From NCBI GenBank assembly GCA_028641055.1, contig JAPCYS010002640.1:1-64000 (forward strand): a stretch of DNA of 64,000 nucleotides, in the 5' to 3' direction. Position numbers and translations under genes: made by a program. Shown here piece after piece: positions 36,894 through 48,741 of this stretch. Source of the DNA: Alopecurus myosuroides (taxonomy: Eukaryota > Streptophyta > Magnoliopsida > Poales > Poaceae). The number at the start of each line of letters is the position of its first letter. Within the stretch, counting starts at the first letter, position 1. The notes beneath the pieces are model-generated. The model had not been told where the DNA came from. It was given only the letters and a program-made list of their open reading frames with translations, and made no database searches.

Positions 36894-38320
36894 TTTGGTA
36901 TAAATAGCAAGGTTGCCATGTATTTTACACCCTCCCCCCCCCCCAATTTTTTTCTTGTTCTTGCCTAAATTCGAGAAAAAATCACAAAAAATAGCCCCAA
37001 TTTGCTTTTGGACCGATCTATGATTTGAGTGCATTTTGGTAGGTTTTGCTCTGTGGATCTATTACTGAACTTGTTAATCTAACTTCCCTTGCGTTTCCAT
37101 GTCCTAATTTCACCTATTTCACCTTTGATCTGGTGATTTTCGTTGCGTTTTTCCGCCCCAAATCGCCCAAAATTGTGAATTTTCGTGTGTGTAGGAATCC
37201 TAGCCTAGGCCGGCCTCCTAGGCCAGACATATAAAAGAACATCCCAGCCTCACGTAGGAAACCCGGCCTCCAGCCCAGTCTAGGCCGGCCTCCGAGGAAA
37301 CTACGACACCTCTTCACCATTTTGGACATAACTTTTGATTCCGGACTCCGCTTTGAGAGATCTTTGGCTTGTTTAGAAGCCACAACATCATCTACATCAC
37401 CATTGCAGGAGATCCATCATCCATTGAAGCCAAAATTCGTGATAAATCACGAAATTTTATAGCATAAAGGGTGAAGATCGTCGTTGAGAGGTATAAACAT
37501 CCCGAATCTTCTCAATCTTACCATTAATTTGTGAGCCAACCTACCTTTTGATTACCTTACCTATTGAGGATAGTTCATCTATTAATTGATTGGGTTCAAT
37601 TGGTGTTGCATCATGAGTTCTTTTTCTTGTGAGCCAACATGTCTTGTCATGAGTGCTTTTGCTTGTGTTCCATTGGTGTTGCAGCAAAAATGCCAAAAAA
37701 ATTGTTATTTCCTATGCTTTGCTTGCACCCATGATGCTAATATTTAGGTAATTCTTCATATTGTGTTTTTTCTAATGTCTCCTCTTATTGTACTAAGGAT
37801 TTTTACAAACTTCTATTTCAAATGCTTTGTGTGCAACTCCTCAAATTTTCATGGAGCTTTTGTGTTCTCACATTTTGGAGAGGTTTCAGTGAATTGCTTG
37901 CACATTGACCTTGCATATGCACTAAATTTCATATATTTGGGTTGTGATAATGGTGCTATAAACAAGAACAGACATGTCATGAATGATGTGCTCCTCTATC
38001 TTGCACACACATGGTTTTCTTGTTCTTTGTTGTGTAGATTCTACCTTTGGATGAGATGGCATGAGTGGCTACAACTCCACCTTTCTATGACGGAGGATCT
38101 TACAAGACAACCACATCGACATCTTGCTAAGGTGACTTCCCTCTAATCAGACACCCATGCTATGAGCTTCAAGAATTGGCTACTCTTTGAGTGTTTTTTC
38201 GGCTTCCTTGTGAGCTTGGTAGGTTACATGAAGATCGAAGGAACATTGAAGAGCTACCATACACTTTCCATCAAGAATGAAAACATGATGAAGAGTTAGC
38301 GTCGAGGACGACTCTTTTTC

Positions 38321-38334
38321 AAATGGGGGGGAGA
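38321..38334 (+). other. Polypurine tract of the short element
   Basis: AAATGGGGGGGAGA just before the second LTR. It confirms plus-strand orientation. Confidence 0.75.
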
Positions 38335-38337
38335 TGA

Positions 38338-39232
38338 TGCAGTGCAACCCATTACACTGGGCATGTCTTACACTCCATCATATGCCAAGTCACCATGGAT
38401 TCAAAAGGTGAACTCATTCCTCTTCGAGTCCCCATTTCATACGTATTTGGATGGTATACTACTTGACCATAGGCCCTCTAGCATTGCTAGGTATGACACG
38501 ATGAGTACGGATGCGAGGGGAGGTGTCGAGGAAGCCCGGGACTCAAGGTTGTGCAAGTTGTATGCATGGAAGAGAAGAAGGAAACAAGAATATGAAGAAG
38601 AAGGAGGAGACGAACCTCTAGGAATCCTGTCCAAGCCGGGCTTAGGACGGCCTCTAGGCCGGGTCCCTCGGGTCATTTCCCGACCTCCATGTCTGCCCAA
38701 CCGGCCTCATGCTGGCTCCCTAGGCCGGCCTTCGGACTGCCATGCCGGCCTCCTAGACCGGCTTTCCTACACGCAGGACGGCTACCTCGGCTGCCTACCC
38801 GGCCTAGGCCGGCTATCCTGCAACCCTTAGGCCGGCCCACTCTATCAACTGCCCAGACTTTAGGCTGGCCTCTAGCACGGCCAGGCCGACTCCCATGCGC
38901 CCAAAACCTACCTGCGCATAGAGACATGGAATATTCCCTTGTATCCCTCTCACCTACCCATTTGTGTTCAACCCTATATATAGGCCCCTCCTCCCTCCTA
39001 GACGGGATATAGTTGATGTGAGATAGAATTGGGCTTTCTGCTCCCCTCACATGTGGAGAACCTCCCCCATGAGATTCATGTCTACTACATAGATTCATAT
39101 ATTGGATTGTATCAAGATCTCTCCAACTAGTTCTTGAAAACCTTCCCCTTACGGCCTTTGTTGGATCGGTGGACCGGCCGGTGAGAGGAATCAGTTCCAA
39201 TTAGTGTTTTGTTGACTTGGGTTTGCTATCCC
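38338..39232 (+). repeat. 3' LTR of the short element, cut by an Athila LTR
   Basis: It matches 35872-36765 including the GGCCGGCC cluster and a TATATATAGG near 38975. At 39233 it stops and TGATATTGC of an Athila LTR begins. The remainder would lie beyond the window. Confidence 0.7.
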
Positions 39233-40916
39233 TGATATTGCAAATGTGTCTATAATTTTTTATGCTCCATGCTTGTTTTCTACACCTTGTGATTTCTACA
39301 TGTTTTAATTTGTTTTACTTCGTTTTTCGCATGTTTTCATAGACTAGCCTATTAACAAGATGCCCCAGGGCGGTTGCTGTTTTCTGCAGTTTTTCTATTT
39401 TAGAAAATTTCTTAAGGATTTATTCTCAGAAAGGGCTAAAAATTCACGGAGATCATTTTTACCCAGAACCAAGACGGAGTCCAAAGGAGAGATGGAGGGG
39501 AGCCATGGGCCCACCGGGTGGGCACCAGGTGCGGCCTCACCCTTGGCTGCACCCAGTGGGCCCTTAAGAGCCCAAGCTAGCTCCTCAAGTCCCCTCTTCT
39601 CCCATAAATTACCTTGAACCCTAAAAACATTGGGGCTGAAGTTATTTTCCACAAAACATAGAGAGAGGCGTCGTCACCTCGAAAGTCCAATCTAGGGCTT
39701 ATGCAGCCCTGTTCCGGCACCCTACCGGAGGGGGGAATCACCACCGGAGGCCTCTACATCGCCATATCGCCTTCGGGCAGATGCATGAGCAGTTCCCTTG
39801 TGAACTATGGGTTCATAGAAGTAGCTAGTTGGTACTCTCTCCCCCTTAATGTTCAATACCACAGTCTCTTGAGCTGCCTCACATGATAGAGATCCGTCGG
39901 ATATAATGCTATATGTTGTGCTTGATGGGATCCGATGAACCATGGAATTATGATTATTTTGTTCATGTAATTATATGAGAATCCTCACTTATATTCTTAG
40001 AGTGTTTTAATGTGTTCTTGCATTCTCTTCGATGTTTATGATTATCTTGATCACATAGTTGTATGCATATCCAAGAGGGAGTATTTATGCTAGATAGTGG
40101 ATTTCTCCTCCTTGTTGCCTACTGTTGAGTGACATAAACATGCGGGGGGGGGGGGGAGGATGTGTTGTTGCCACTAGGGATAAAACAATGGTGCTCTTGT
40201 CTATGTATGGGAACCATTGCTTACATTATGTATTGTTGTTAATGCAATTGTCTATTGCACACAAAGCAATCACTTCGTTGTTGCAACTTAATACCATAGA
40301 GATTTGCTGGATAGCTTTCTTGAGGTGGACTATTAGATATAGATGCATGCTGGATAGCGGTCTATATGCCTTGCGTAATGCCTACCATGTTAGAACCCAT
40401 GAACTATATATCGTCATAATAGCATTTTTATGCCCCTATGATTTGTCAATTGCCTAGCTGTAATTTGTTTACCCAACACTTGTTCTATTGTTTGGAGAGT
40501 TTCCACTAGTGAACATGTGAACCTCGTTCCATCTTTTACTATTATTGCTACTGTTTTTTCATGCTTTTACTACTTGTTTCCTTGCTAGTCCGTTTATTAT
40601 AGATTACACATATCACTTGTTTCACTGCTTATTTCATCACTTTAACTACCTTTTCATTGAACGAGTGCACCTATACAATTGCCATTGTATTAGGTGTGTT
40701 GAGGATGCAAGAGAAACATCACAGCACCACTCCATACAATGTTTTTCTGCACCTTGTGTTACTAATATCATTTGCTAGGTGCATCTCAGGTGTGGCTAAA
40801 TTGACAACTCAGCTGCTAAGGCTTATAGGTATTCTTTGGCTTCCCTTGTGTCGAATCAAAAATTGGGTTGCACTTACCCTCAAAGACTGTTGCGACCCCC
40901 TACATTTGTGGGTCAT
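39233..40916 (+). mobile_element. Athila-type LTR, cut just before its end by the Gypsy element
   Basis: It starts TGATATTGCAAATG and holds the family blocks (CACCCTACCGGAGG near 39718, GGGAGTATTTATGC near 40078). It runs to GACCCCCTACATTTGTGGGTCAT; sister LTRs end GGGGTCATCA, so only the last CA is missing at the point where the Gypsy LTR begins. About 1.68 kb. Whether an interior follows cannot be seen. Confidence 0.75.
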
Positions 40917-43900
40917 TGTAACATCCCAATTTTTGCTAACAAAAGTGTGTGGTGTTGTGTTCATCTCATACATGCATGAAACCACAAATTTAAACCATGT
41001 TGAAACAATTTAAGTTATGGATTTAAATGGTTTGACAAAAATCCCACAAATATTACTTATTTTGGTTCCCAAAATTTTGTGTTGGAAAATATTTCAAATA
41101 CACCAAAGAAACACATGGTTTTGTTGGAAGTTTCATAAGCTTTCCAAAAAGTATTTTTGCCAAATTTTATTCTTGCAAAAAGGGCCTCAAAACTTTGTTC
41201 TCTGTACTCTTTTATAAAAGAAAAGGACCAATTAGTAAAATCCAGAGATTCTAGGGGGTTTTCGAAATTATTCCTTTTGTCTCCTTCCTCGTGACAGTAG
41301 GAGCAGCTCGCTGTCTCCATGGCCGCCGTCGATCTTCCCTTCTCATCTCCTGCCGCTGATGCTTCCGGGGATAAGGCAGAGAACAACGCCGTGGCCTCAC
41401 TTATCCTCACCCTCTCCCTCGAGCCCTCTCTGCCTCTCCCTGCTCCGAGTTGAACCCAAACCCTAACCTTCTGCTCCCGTCGGCCGCCGGCCATCGCCGC
41501 CGTTACGGGCCTCCCCGTGCTCAGCCAAGACCACCGTTGTACCCGCCATGACCTTCTCCATCTCCTGGCTAGAGGAATCGAGCTGGGACGCCCTACGTCT
41601 CCGCCGCCACACCCATCTTCCCCGCGGTCGGCGAGCTCCCCCGTCGTCGATTCGCCGCCCTCGGCCTCCCTCCGGCCTCCCCGTCCACACCAACACGCTC
41701 GTGGTGAGATGCTCTTCCTCCCGGTGCCCTCCGATTAGATTTTGGTGCACGGTTTCGTGGTCGCCATCGACCACCACAGTGGGCCGCCGCCGCGCAAGCT
41801 CGCCGGCGAGCTTCCGGCGACAGCTAGCAAGCGGTGCCGCCACCAATAGGTCGGGCTCGGCCTCCTCCAGCCCGTGGAGCTTTTGGATTCGGGAGATTCG
41901 CGAGGAATCGATCGATTCCTTCCACAACAACATCTCTGTGGCCATTGATGACGTCACCCCAATGTCATCATGATGTCATAATCTTGTTTTTGCTATTTTC
42001 AGAAAATGGTTATTAATTACAGAAAAAGAAATAAAATTAAATAATTAATAACTTTTAATCTGTAACTTAGAAAGATATAAATAAGGTACTAAAATGTTCA
42101 TAAAAATATTCTCTATCCAAATATGTAATTTTCACACATGTTTGAGAAAGTTAAAAAATGGCCTTTATTTAATGTCGTTTAATCATTTAAAATAGAAAAA
42201 TAAGTTTTTATTCACAAAAATTAGAAACTTAAAAGTTATAAACCAATTTGCTCAAAATGATAAATACAATCTGTTTATGGTGTTTTCAAACCCATTTGAG
42301 CAATTCAATTTGTACTCACTTTCATAATCACCCGAATTGCCCCTCCGGGGTCTATTTCGGGATAATTTCAGTAAAAATGATTAACTGACATACGAATCCT
42401 AGAAACCCAACGATCATGTCTAGGGCTTTTATTTCAATGCATTAACTTTCTCATGCATACATATTGCGCATTGCATCGATGCCATGTGTTGATTGTTGCT
42501 TTTCTTGTTTCGGTGTTTGTTCCCCCTCGGTAGAACCCGACCCCGAAGTGAAGGCCAACAACTCCATGGTGAATACTTGATCTTAACCGACAAGTCAAGC
42601 ACTTATTCCTGAAGACTCTATCTGGTTTTCTTATAACCAAGGCAAGCATAACCTCTTATCTGCTCATATACTTTTTCCAACAACATTTGATCTCGTACTT
42701 TGCATTCGATTCCAAAGTATTTGATGTTAGTAGACGTAGTTCACCTATAAGCTGCATTGCCTCAATGTCCTGATCCACTGGTCCTAGCCGCCATAGATTT
42801 GCTTGGGCGCATCGCCAGAGCCTCATATCTACTTCGCTTAGCTTTACATGTTTGTTACCTCTGCTCCATCCAGTTGATGAATCAGAGCTGCGATAACCTA
42901 GTATGATATGATGACGTGGTGAGATGAGCATTGTGTGGTTAACATGACTAAGGCTTGGACGGGAGGCCACTTGGGAAGTGGTTCTTTGTCATGTACTTGC
43001 CAACCCTAGGATTAAGGTCTCGTCGTGGAAACCAAGACTGAGCGTGCAACCACACGCGCTCGACTAACTAACTTGTTTGGCCACATCCATGAGTCACGCA
43101 GTTTGCTATTTCCATCTGCGTGTGAGTCAGAAAACGATTTGGAGAAAAACTAGGGCATGACCGGGACAAGTGATGGACGTACACGGATCTTGATCCCGAC
43201 TCACATAACAGGTGCCGTCAGGAGGTGGCCAACTCCCTGTTGACGCGGTGGCCCTATTTGGGTTGACTCATGGATAGGGTCGAGCAAGGTAAAGGTCGAA
43301 GCCAGCCACCCTCTGCCGCGCTCCATGGAAGAGCGTACATGTGGCGCTAAGAGTCGGAGGGTACGTGTGGGTAAAGTGTACCAGCCTGCAGGGATAAATC
43401 TTTTGGAAAGCCGTGTCCACGGTTAAGGACGACTTGGTGAATGTCACGTGGCCATAGATAACTTGAACGTGACGTAAAAGTTGTTGGCAATTATTGAGGG
43501 GTGCCTCCTCGTAGATGCCGAGAGGGGTGATCCTTGTAGTAAGAGAGTTGTTGGGAAATGATGTTGGTGGATGAAAGATGATGATATCAGTAGCTGAGTA
43601 GCTTTCTCATCTGTTTTGAAAACATTCTATGAGACGTGCTATTCCTCCTCGATTTGGAAAATAAAGATTGCTTTACACAAATCAATCTTCATAAAACCCT
43701 TTACGAAACCAGCAGATTTATAATAGGTTAATTAAGTCTTGTTGAGTACCTCCCGTACTCAGGTTTGCTTAATTTGGTTCAGGTGAAGATCTCACTGGTG
43801 GTGATTCATCCTGGACATCGACGAGTAGTTCGAGGTTCCCAGGTAGCAGCCTGGAATCTATGGGCTGGGACGTCGCCTTATGTTGCGGCCTCTTAGGCCT

Positions 43901-44460
43901 TTTTGGTTCTTGTTGACTAGCAACATAATTTGCCTTCTGTTGTCTCATGTAATGTTGGGTCGTGTGACCTCTGCTTCTAAGCTATACTCTAGTAATACCT
44001 ACTGAATAAAGTTTCATGTTTAGAGTACTGCTTTGATCGGTTGTTGGTTTCGAGCTCATTGTTATACAATTTTGGCTATGCCTGCATAGTTGTTGCAGTC
44101 GAGGGGTTGTGGAGCCGATGATCCATGTCCGAGCCCGCCTGCCGATGTGATTCGGCCTGGGGAGAGGTAACCCCAGTAACCCTCGATTGTTGTTGCACTT
44201 TCTGGACACATAGCATCTTTGTATAGCTTTGGTCTTGTTTCCTTCAGTTTCATTCGATTCGTGGACTCTTTGATATGCATAGTTGGTTATGACTAGCATG
44301 GAGACAAGGAGTAGTAGACTGGGGATCCGGACTAAGTGCCGATGAATCCAGTCTGCCTGCCATTGTTTGTTGCGGCCGGGGCTGGTAACCCTGAAGCCCT
44401 TGTGAGTCCATGGCTAGGAGCACATAATAGTATGTATATCTCTAGGTCCGGGGTCGTGAC
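40917..44460 (+). repeat. 5' LTR of the Gypsy element, 3544 bp
   Basis: Starts TGTAACATCCC and ends GGTCGTGACA, six bases before an iMet primer site. A GC-rich leader-like block spans about 41290-41980. The TGAGTAC-N5-GTACTCA stem-loop is at 43743-43761. ORFs in it (41463-41973) lack any family signature. Confidence 0.85.
43743..43761. other. Stem-loop TGAGTAC-N5-GTACTCA in Gypsy LTR
   Basis: A perfect 7-bp stem, equivalent to the one at 6544-6565. Role unknown. Confidence 0.5.
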
Positions 44461-44466
44461 AGGTCA

Positions 44467-44478
44467 TGGTATCAGAGC
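44467..44478 (+). other. Primer binding site, tRNA-iMet type
   Basis: TGGTATCAGAGC, six bases after the end of the 5' LTR. Sets the LTR end and orientation. Confidence 0.9.
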
Positions 44479-46029
44479 AGGACTGCCTGTAGAAAAACCT
44501 TACTGCTTGGTCGATGTTGAGTCTAGTGTTTGTGAAAACTACTTTGAAAATTCAAATGAATTGTGCAAAACCTTCTTAGGATTCTTTTTACTCCGTATCT
44601 GGTATCGCTCTAACTCTGGGTCACCTTACCTATTTTGATTTCAAAAGGTTTTGCTACCTCTTCTAGTCATTCAAAACATAGGTGCCTTCTATGGCAAGAC
44701 GTTCTTTACCCAAGTTGACCTAGTGTTAAAGTTTCTAAAGTCGTGTGTGTTCCGTGTTCCATTATCTCTTGTTTCAACTGGGAGATTCCCTTCCATCCAT
44801 AATCTCTCAGAGTTGTGTGGGTTCCACATACTCCTGTTCTAAAGTCTCAAAATCCTGAACCTCGAGATTTCCTTTCCATCTCGAATGTATTTGTTATTCT
44901 CTGCTCAAAGTTCTTCCACAGCTATTTTTGTCTTTTGGAAGATACCTCGTGATTGCTATTCGTAGTGTCCTTCAAGGCACTAAGATAGTAATTACTCCTT
45001 TCGTCGTGTTTTAACCTTGGACTTGAACCGAAGGTCCCGGAATGTGCTGAATTGTGGTGTGTTGAACCATGTGGTTTCATAACCATGTGATGCTCACGCT
45101 ATCAGTACATGATGCTGACCTTTAACCCAAGTTTTGTTCCTTTTGATCCTGAGGAATCTGTTTTACCTCAGAATGGCTAGGTAATCTCAACTCCAATCAC
45201 CATAGGTTCTCTATAGGAATCAAAAGGATCACGACAAGAGTGTTCTTATGATTCTCATATCTTTGTTCTTGGTTCAGCTATACCAACCTTTTGGCATGGG
45301 TTCTACACATGAGTATGATGTTGTGCATCCAACGTGATCTTAGGATTTTCCAGAGCACGTTCCTACACTTTAGTTGCTTTCCGAATTTCGTCCGTTGTTT
45401 GGAAACCAAGTTACACATGGTGTTAGATTATTCCAATGCATTTGCTCTTGTTTTCCGTCAAAAGATTCCACCTTGGGATGTCAGGAGAAACAAACTCCAG
45501 TGCCTCGTTCATCTTAAGGACCAGGTCAAAGTTTTGTAATCCGCAAATTAGAGAAGTTTCATAAGCTTCTGTTCTGGTCCACCTTCGAGTATCACACTCT
45601 TTTACATCCAGAGACTGTGTTGAGTTTCATGGCCAGATTGATGAAGTGATACTCCTACATGTTTCCAGTCACTCTTCCTCCAAGCCTGAAATGCTCGATA
45701 CAGTTGAGTGAGCACCGATGTATGCATCAGATATTCCTAGCAATTCTTATTGCTTTGAAAATCTAAGAAACATCTGTATCCTTCTTAGTACTATTGGTCA
45801 CCCGGTCTCTACCTAAAGTTGACTGTGTCATCAAATCCGTTCTTTCCGGTGCACATCATTGGTCAGAGAGTTAGGTTCATGCTGAAGCTCTCAAGATCAT
45901 ATCGGTTTTTTTGAAAAGCAAGATTCCTTTCGAACTTCGAGGCATACCGGTAGGCTGTGGTATTCTAGTTGTCTTTCTAGAAGTATCACCAGGTTGTTAC
46001 CTGACTGTGATGTCTAAACAAGGGGTAAT
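44479..46029 (+). other. Gypsy interior, gag/protease zone, not recognisable
   Basis: Position suggests leader, gag and protease. I find only short random frames and no zinc knuckle or retropepsin triad. Confidence 0.4.
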
Positions 46030-47110
46030 CTAACTACTCCTTTCTCCAAGAAACTACGCTAGACACCCTTGAGCTAGTTGGTTGAGCTTAAACAATAACT
46101 TGGAGAGTTGAAAGACAGTGGCTCCGCCTAACTTGATCCGCTGTTAAGGGATGTCTAGTTTCCTTTGTGTTGAAGGAGGATAGTATCCCCCTCGTGGATA
46201 TGCTACCTAACAAACCCTTGATTTGGTTTGGGCTATCGCCAAATCAAGATCAGATCCAAGGACTATCTTTACGGTGATTTCACTCATGGTGTTTTGCCGA
46301 GTACACCTTCATGTCCTTTGGTCAGACCAATGTTTTGCCTTGTTCTTAGATTATATGAATCCCTCATCTTGGAGTGTCTTGATAAAGATGTTGTTGAGCC
46401 CATCTACGACATTCTTATTTTCTCCAAGTTGCAAGAGGTTCATGTTGAACAATTGGCACTAATGTTGGAAACTTTTTGAGAACCATCTTTGTGTCATCAC
46501 GAAATTGTGCTCTCGATGTTTGAAGTGACTTTCTCGGGTTCATGTGCCTTTGGTGAAAGTTGTTTCCATGGATTCGAGAAGAGTTTTCTTGTTCCTTTGG
46601 GAATAATCCCAAGTCAGTCATGCATGTGTGGACTACTCTTGAGATGGTAGGTTGTTACCTCCATTTAGTTGAAGAAGTTTGCATCCACCCCAAGCCACTG
46701 AATGATCAGTCGTGAAAGGGAAGAAGTCTAAGAACTTTGTTATCTTTGTAATCATCTTTCCAACAAGGACTCTGATGTGTTATTTTAAAAGTAAACCATG
46801 TAGATGCCACCGTCTTTCGCAAGTTGCTAATACATGAGTTCTGCAATATCGCTCATCTTCTTGAGCGTGGCATCATAGTCCATACCTTGAGAATCCAGCA
46901 TATGTATCTCGTTGGTAAACGGTGCAAATCTCTTTGCTCAAACATACCGAGCCTGAGCTATAAACCCACTAACCGGAGCTGAATCTCAAGCAGCAACGAT
47001 GGTTGGTGTTTCCTCAAGAGTATTGAATTAGGTCCATCTCGAAATCCGGCATGGTTGATGTTGTGGTTGACACAATTAGCCGAAAGGCCTAATGTCACAT
47101 CTCTTTGAAT
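46030..47110 (+). pseudogene. Gypsy reverse transcriptase and RNase H remnant
   Basis: Across frames, 46075-46115 gives VELKQ-LGELKDSGSA-like sequence, the start of a Gypsy reverse transcriptase. At 46223-46479 comes GYRQIKIRSKD, a damaged FTHGVLP block, and ECLDKDVVEPIYDILIFSK, where the catalytic YVDD/FIDD box has become IYDI. Most of the palm between the start and GYRQIKIR is missing. Near 46905-47095 an RNase H end is seen (MYLVGKRC, QQRWLVF, then GMVDVVVDTISRKA, the NVVADALSRK block). Stops and shifts are frequent. The Tat element is inserted just after this at 47126. Confidence 0.7.
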
Positions 47111-47125
47111 CCGTAAAATAGCCAC

Positions 47126-48003
47126 TGTCGTGGTGGTATCACGGCAGATGCCATGGGATGGCTAATGTGTTGGGGCCGATGGACGCTGGAGGTGATCGGG
47201 GAGGGATCACATGGCGAGTAGCCGCGTGTAGGATATCTCAAGCACTGCAAACAACACGATCTTACCCAGGTTCAGGTCCCTCGTGTGGAGGTAACACCCC
47301 TACTCCTGCCTTTCTCTCTATATGTGTGTTTATCGAGTAGCCACAGTACAAATCAGGCCTTCAGCCGAGTAGCCACTCTAGCTCTCTAGTTCTCTCTATG
47401 TGAAGTGAAGCAACGTTGAGTGTCGACCCTCGCGCAGGAGGGGGCAGGGCACCTTATATACTGGTGCCCAGCCGAATAGAATAAGACTATAAGGTACGAC
47501 TGATGGGACAGGCGCACTGCAGAACAGAGCACGCCTCCGGCTTCTCGCTGACGCGGGTGCCGTAAGTCATCGCGCCGTTCGGAGATGGGACCTGTCCACC
47601 TTGTCAGTGAGATAGGGTAGGCCCGTAGCCCTGTCCTGTCCCCTCTGTCAGTGATAGGACTTGACATGCGCCTACCGCACTGTAGCCACGCCGTAGCGCG
47701 GATAATCACGCGCTCCGTAAGTTGAAACCACACGCCGGTACGGACGCAGGATACGCGGGATCCCTTGTCAGATGGCTCCATTGACTTCTGGCCCGAGTAG
47801 GAAAGCACTCCCTCTACTCGGACCAACTCCTCTACTCGGACGAACATAACTTGCTTGATTTCTCCTCTTGGCCATTGGTGGGTACGGCCGGATAGAAACC
47901 TACCGGGTAGCAAGTACCGGGTAGCCATCTACCCGGTCAAACAGCACCTTTGACCATGCCTTTAGCACTTGCCTTACCCCTACTCGGGGGTAACCCCCCG
48001 ACA
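47126..48003 (-). repeat. 3' LTR of the Tat element
   Basis: Read on the minus strand it starts TGTCGGGGGGTTACC at 48003 and ends CACCACGACA at 47126. A TATA box (TATATAAGG in minus sense) is at about 47452-47460. Open frames inside it (47386-47928) have no signature. Confidence 0.93.
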
Positions 48004-48018
48004 TGAGTCCCCGAAGCT
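48004..48018 (-). other. Polypurine tract of the Tat element
   Basis: In minus sense AGCTTCGGGGACTCA directly precedes the 3' LTR. It is a weaker purine run than usual but at the right place. Confidence 0.5.
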
Positions 48019-48546
48019 GGTAGAGTCCTGCGAACTTGTTCACTGGGCCCTGCCAGCTTAAAACAAAAATTGTCTTCATGAGCGAGCAACGCCGAGTTAC
48101 ACTCCAAGTTGAACCAGTACCTCCTTATCGAATCTCTTCAACTATGCTCACGTGAGCACCTTCCTGGTAGCTGAGTAGAGCAATTTCTCTCCTGAGCTGC
48201 CGAATAGAATAACTTAGTGAAATTTCGAACTCGCTCCCGCTGAATCGGAGCGAATCCACCTCTCCGTGTCGCTACGGGGCACGTGTCACACCCCTGTGCC
48301 CCCGGCGCCTCGATGCCTGGGATACGGCAGGCCACGCGCCAATAACTGCAACCCTGGCCCACTAGCCTGTTAAGTCACCTCAACCGTACTCGAGTGCCCA
48401 CGATCTCGACGTGGGATTAACTGCGCCCATTACGCGCACGATATGCGATGTGTGTATTTCTAACGGTTGCACAACCCACGCCACACGATCTCCGCGCACG
48501 ATCAATCCACGATTAATCCATCAGTAACAGCAACTCGCAGGGGAGA

Positions 48547-48554
48547 GATAAATA
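48547..48554 (+). promoter_or_regulatory. TATA-like site upstream of the antisense gene
   Basis: GATAAATA followed by CCCCCACGACG lies 188 bp before the start codon at 48742, with a pyrimidine-rich leader between (TTCTTTCCAGTTCTTCCC). This is a typical plant core promoter layout and would drive the plus-strand gene independently of the LTRs. Confidence 0.4.
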
Positions 48555-48741
48555 CCCCCACGACGCTCCCTTCCCTTCTTTCCAGTTCTTCCCAATCTTG
48601 CGCTCCCTCGTCTCTCCGCCGCCGTCGAGCACACCGCCACCGCAAAATCGCTGCGCCGCTGCTCCACGCGCCGCAAGAGAGACAGAGAGCAACTCCTCCG
48701 CTTGTTTCCGCCTCTAATCTCCCCTAAGTGCTTCCGCCTCC

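Larger units (their letters stand above)
35872..39232 (+). mobile_element. Short non-autonomous LTR element (LARD/TRIM-like)
   Basis: Two similar blocks start TGTAGTGCGAACC (35872) and TGCAGTGCAACCC (38338) and run in parallel for about 900 bp, with the second cut at 39232 by an Athila LTR. A polypurine tract precedes the second, and a degenerate iMet-like primer site (TGGTATAAATAGC near 36896) follows the first. The interior (36894-38337, about 1.4 kb) has no pol or gag. ATTGA before 35872 is the candidate TSD; its partner is outside the window. A non-autonomous element fits best, with the mobilising partner unknown. Confidence 0.65.

Noticed and set aside
36920..36960. Poly-C run, and poly-G run near 40143
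   Set aside because: Homopolymer tracts at element interior and LTR, likely slippage or assembly noise; no evidence of a quadruplex role.
38673..39200. 175-codon minus frame over the GGCCGGCC cluster
   Set aside because: It follows the repeat units and the LTR, and the sister LTR does not keep it open.
41463..41973. Arg- and Pro-rich frames of 141-164 codons
   Set aside because: They lie within the Gypsy LTR GC-rich block on both strands with no family signature.
47386..47928. 180-codon minus frame in an LTR
   Set aside because: It is wholly inside the Tat LTR and its counterpart in the other LTR (61739-62230) is frame-shifted and shorter, so it is not conserved.
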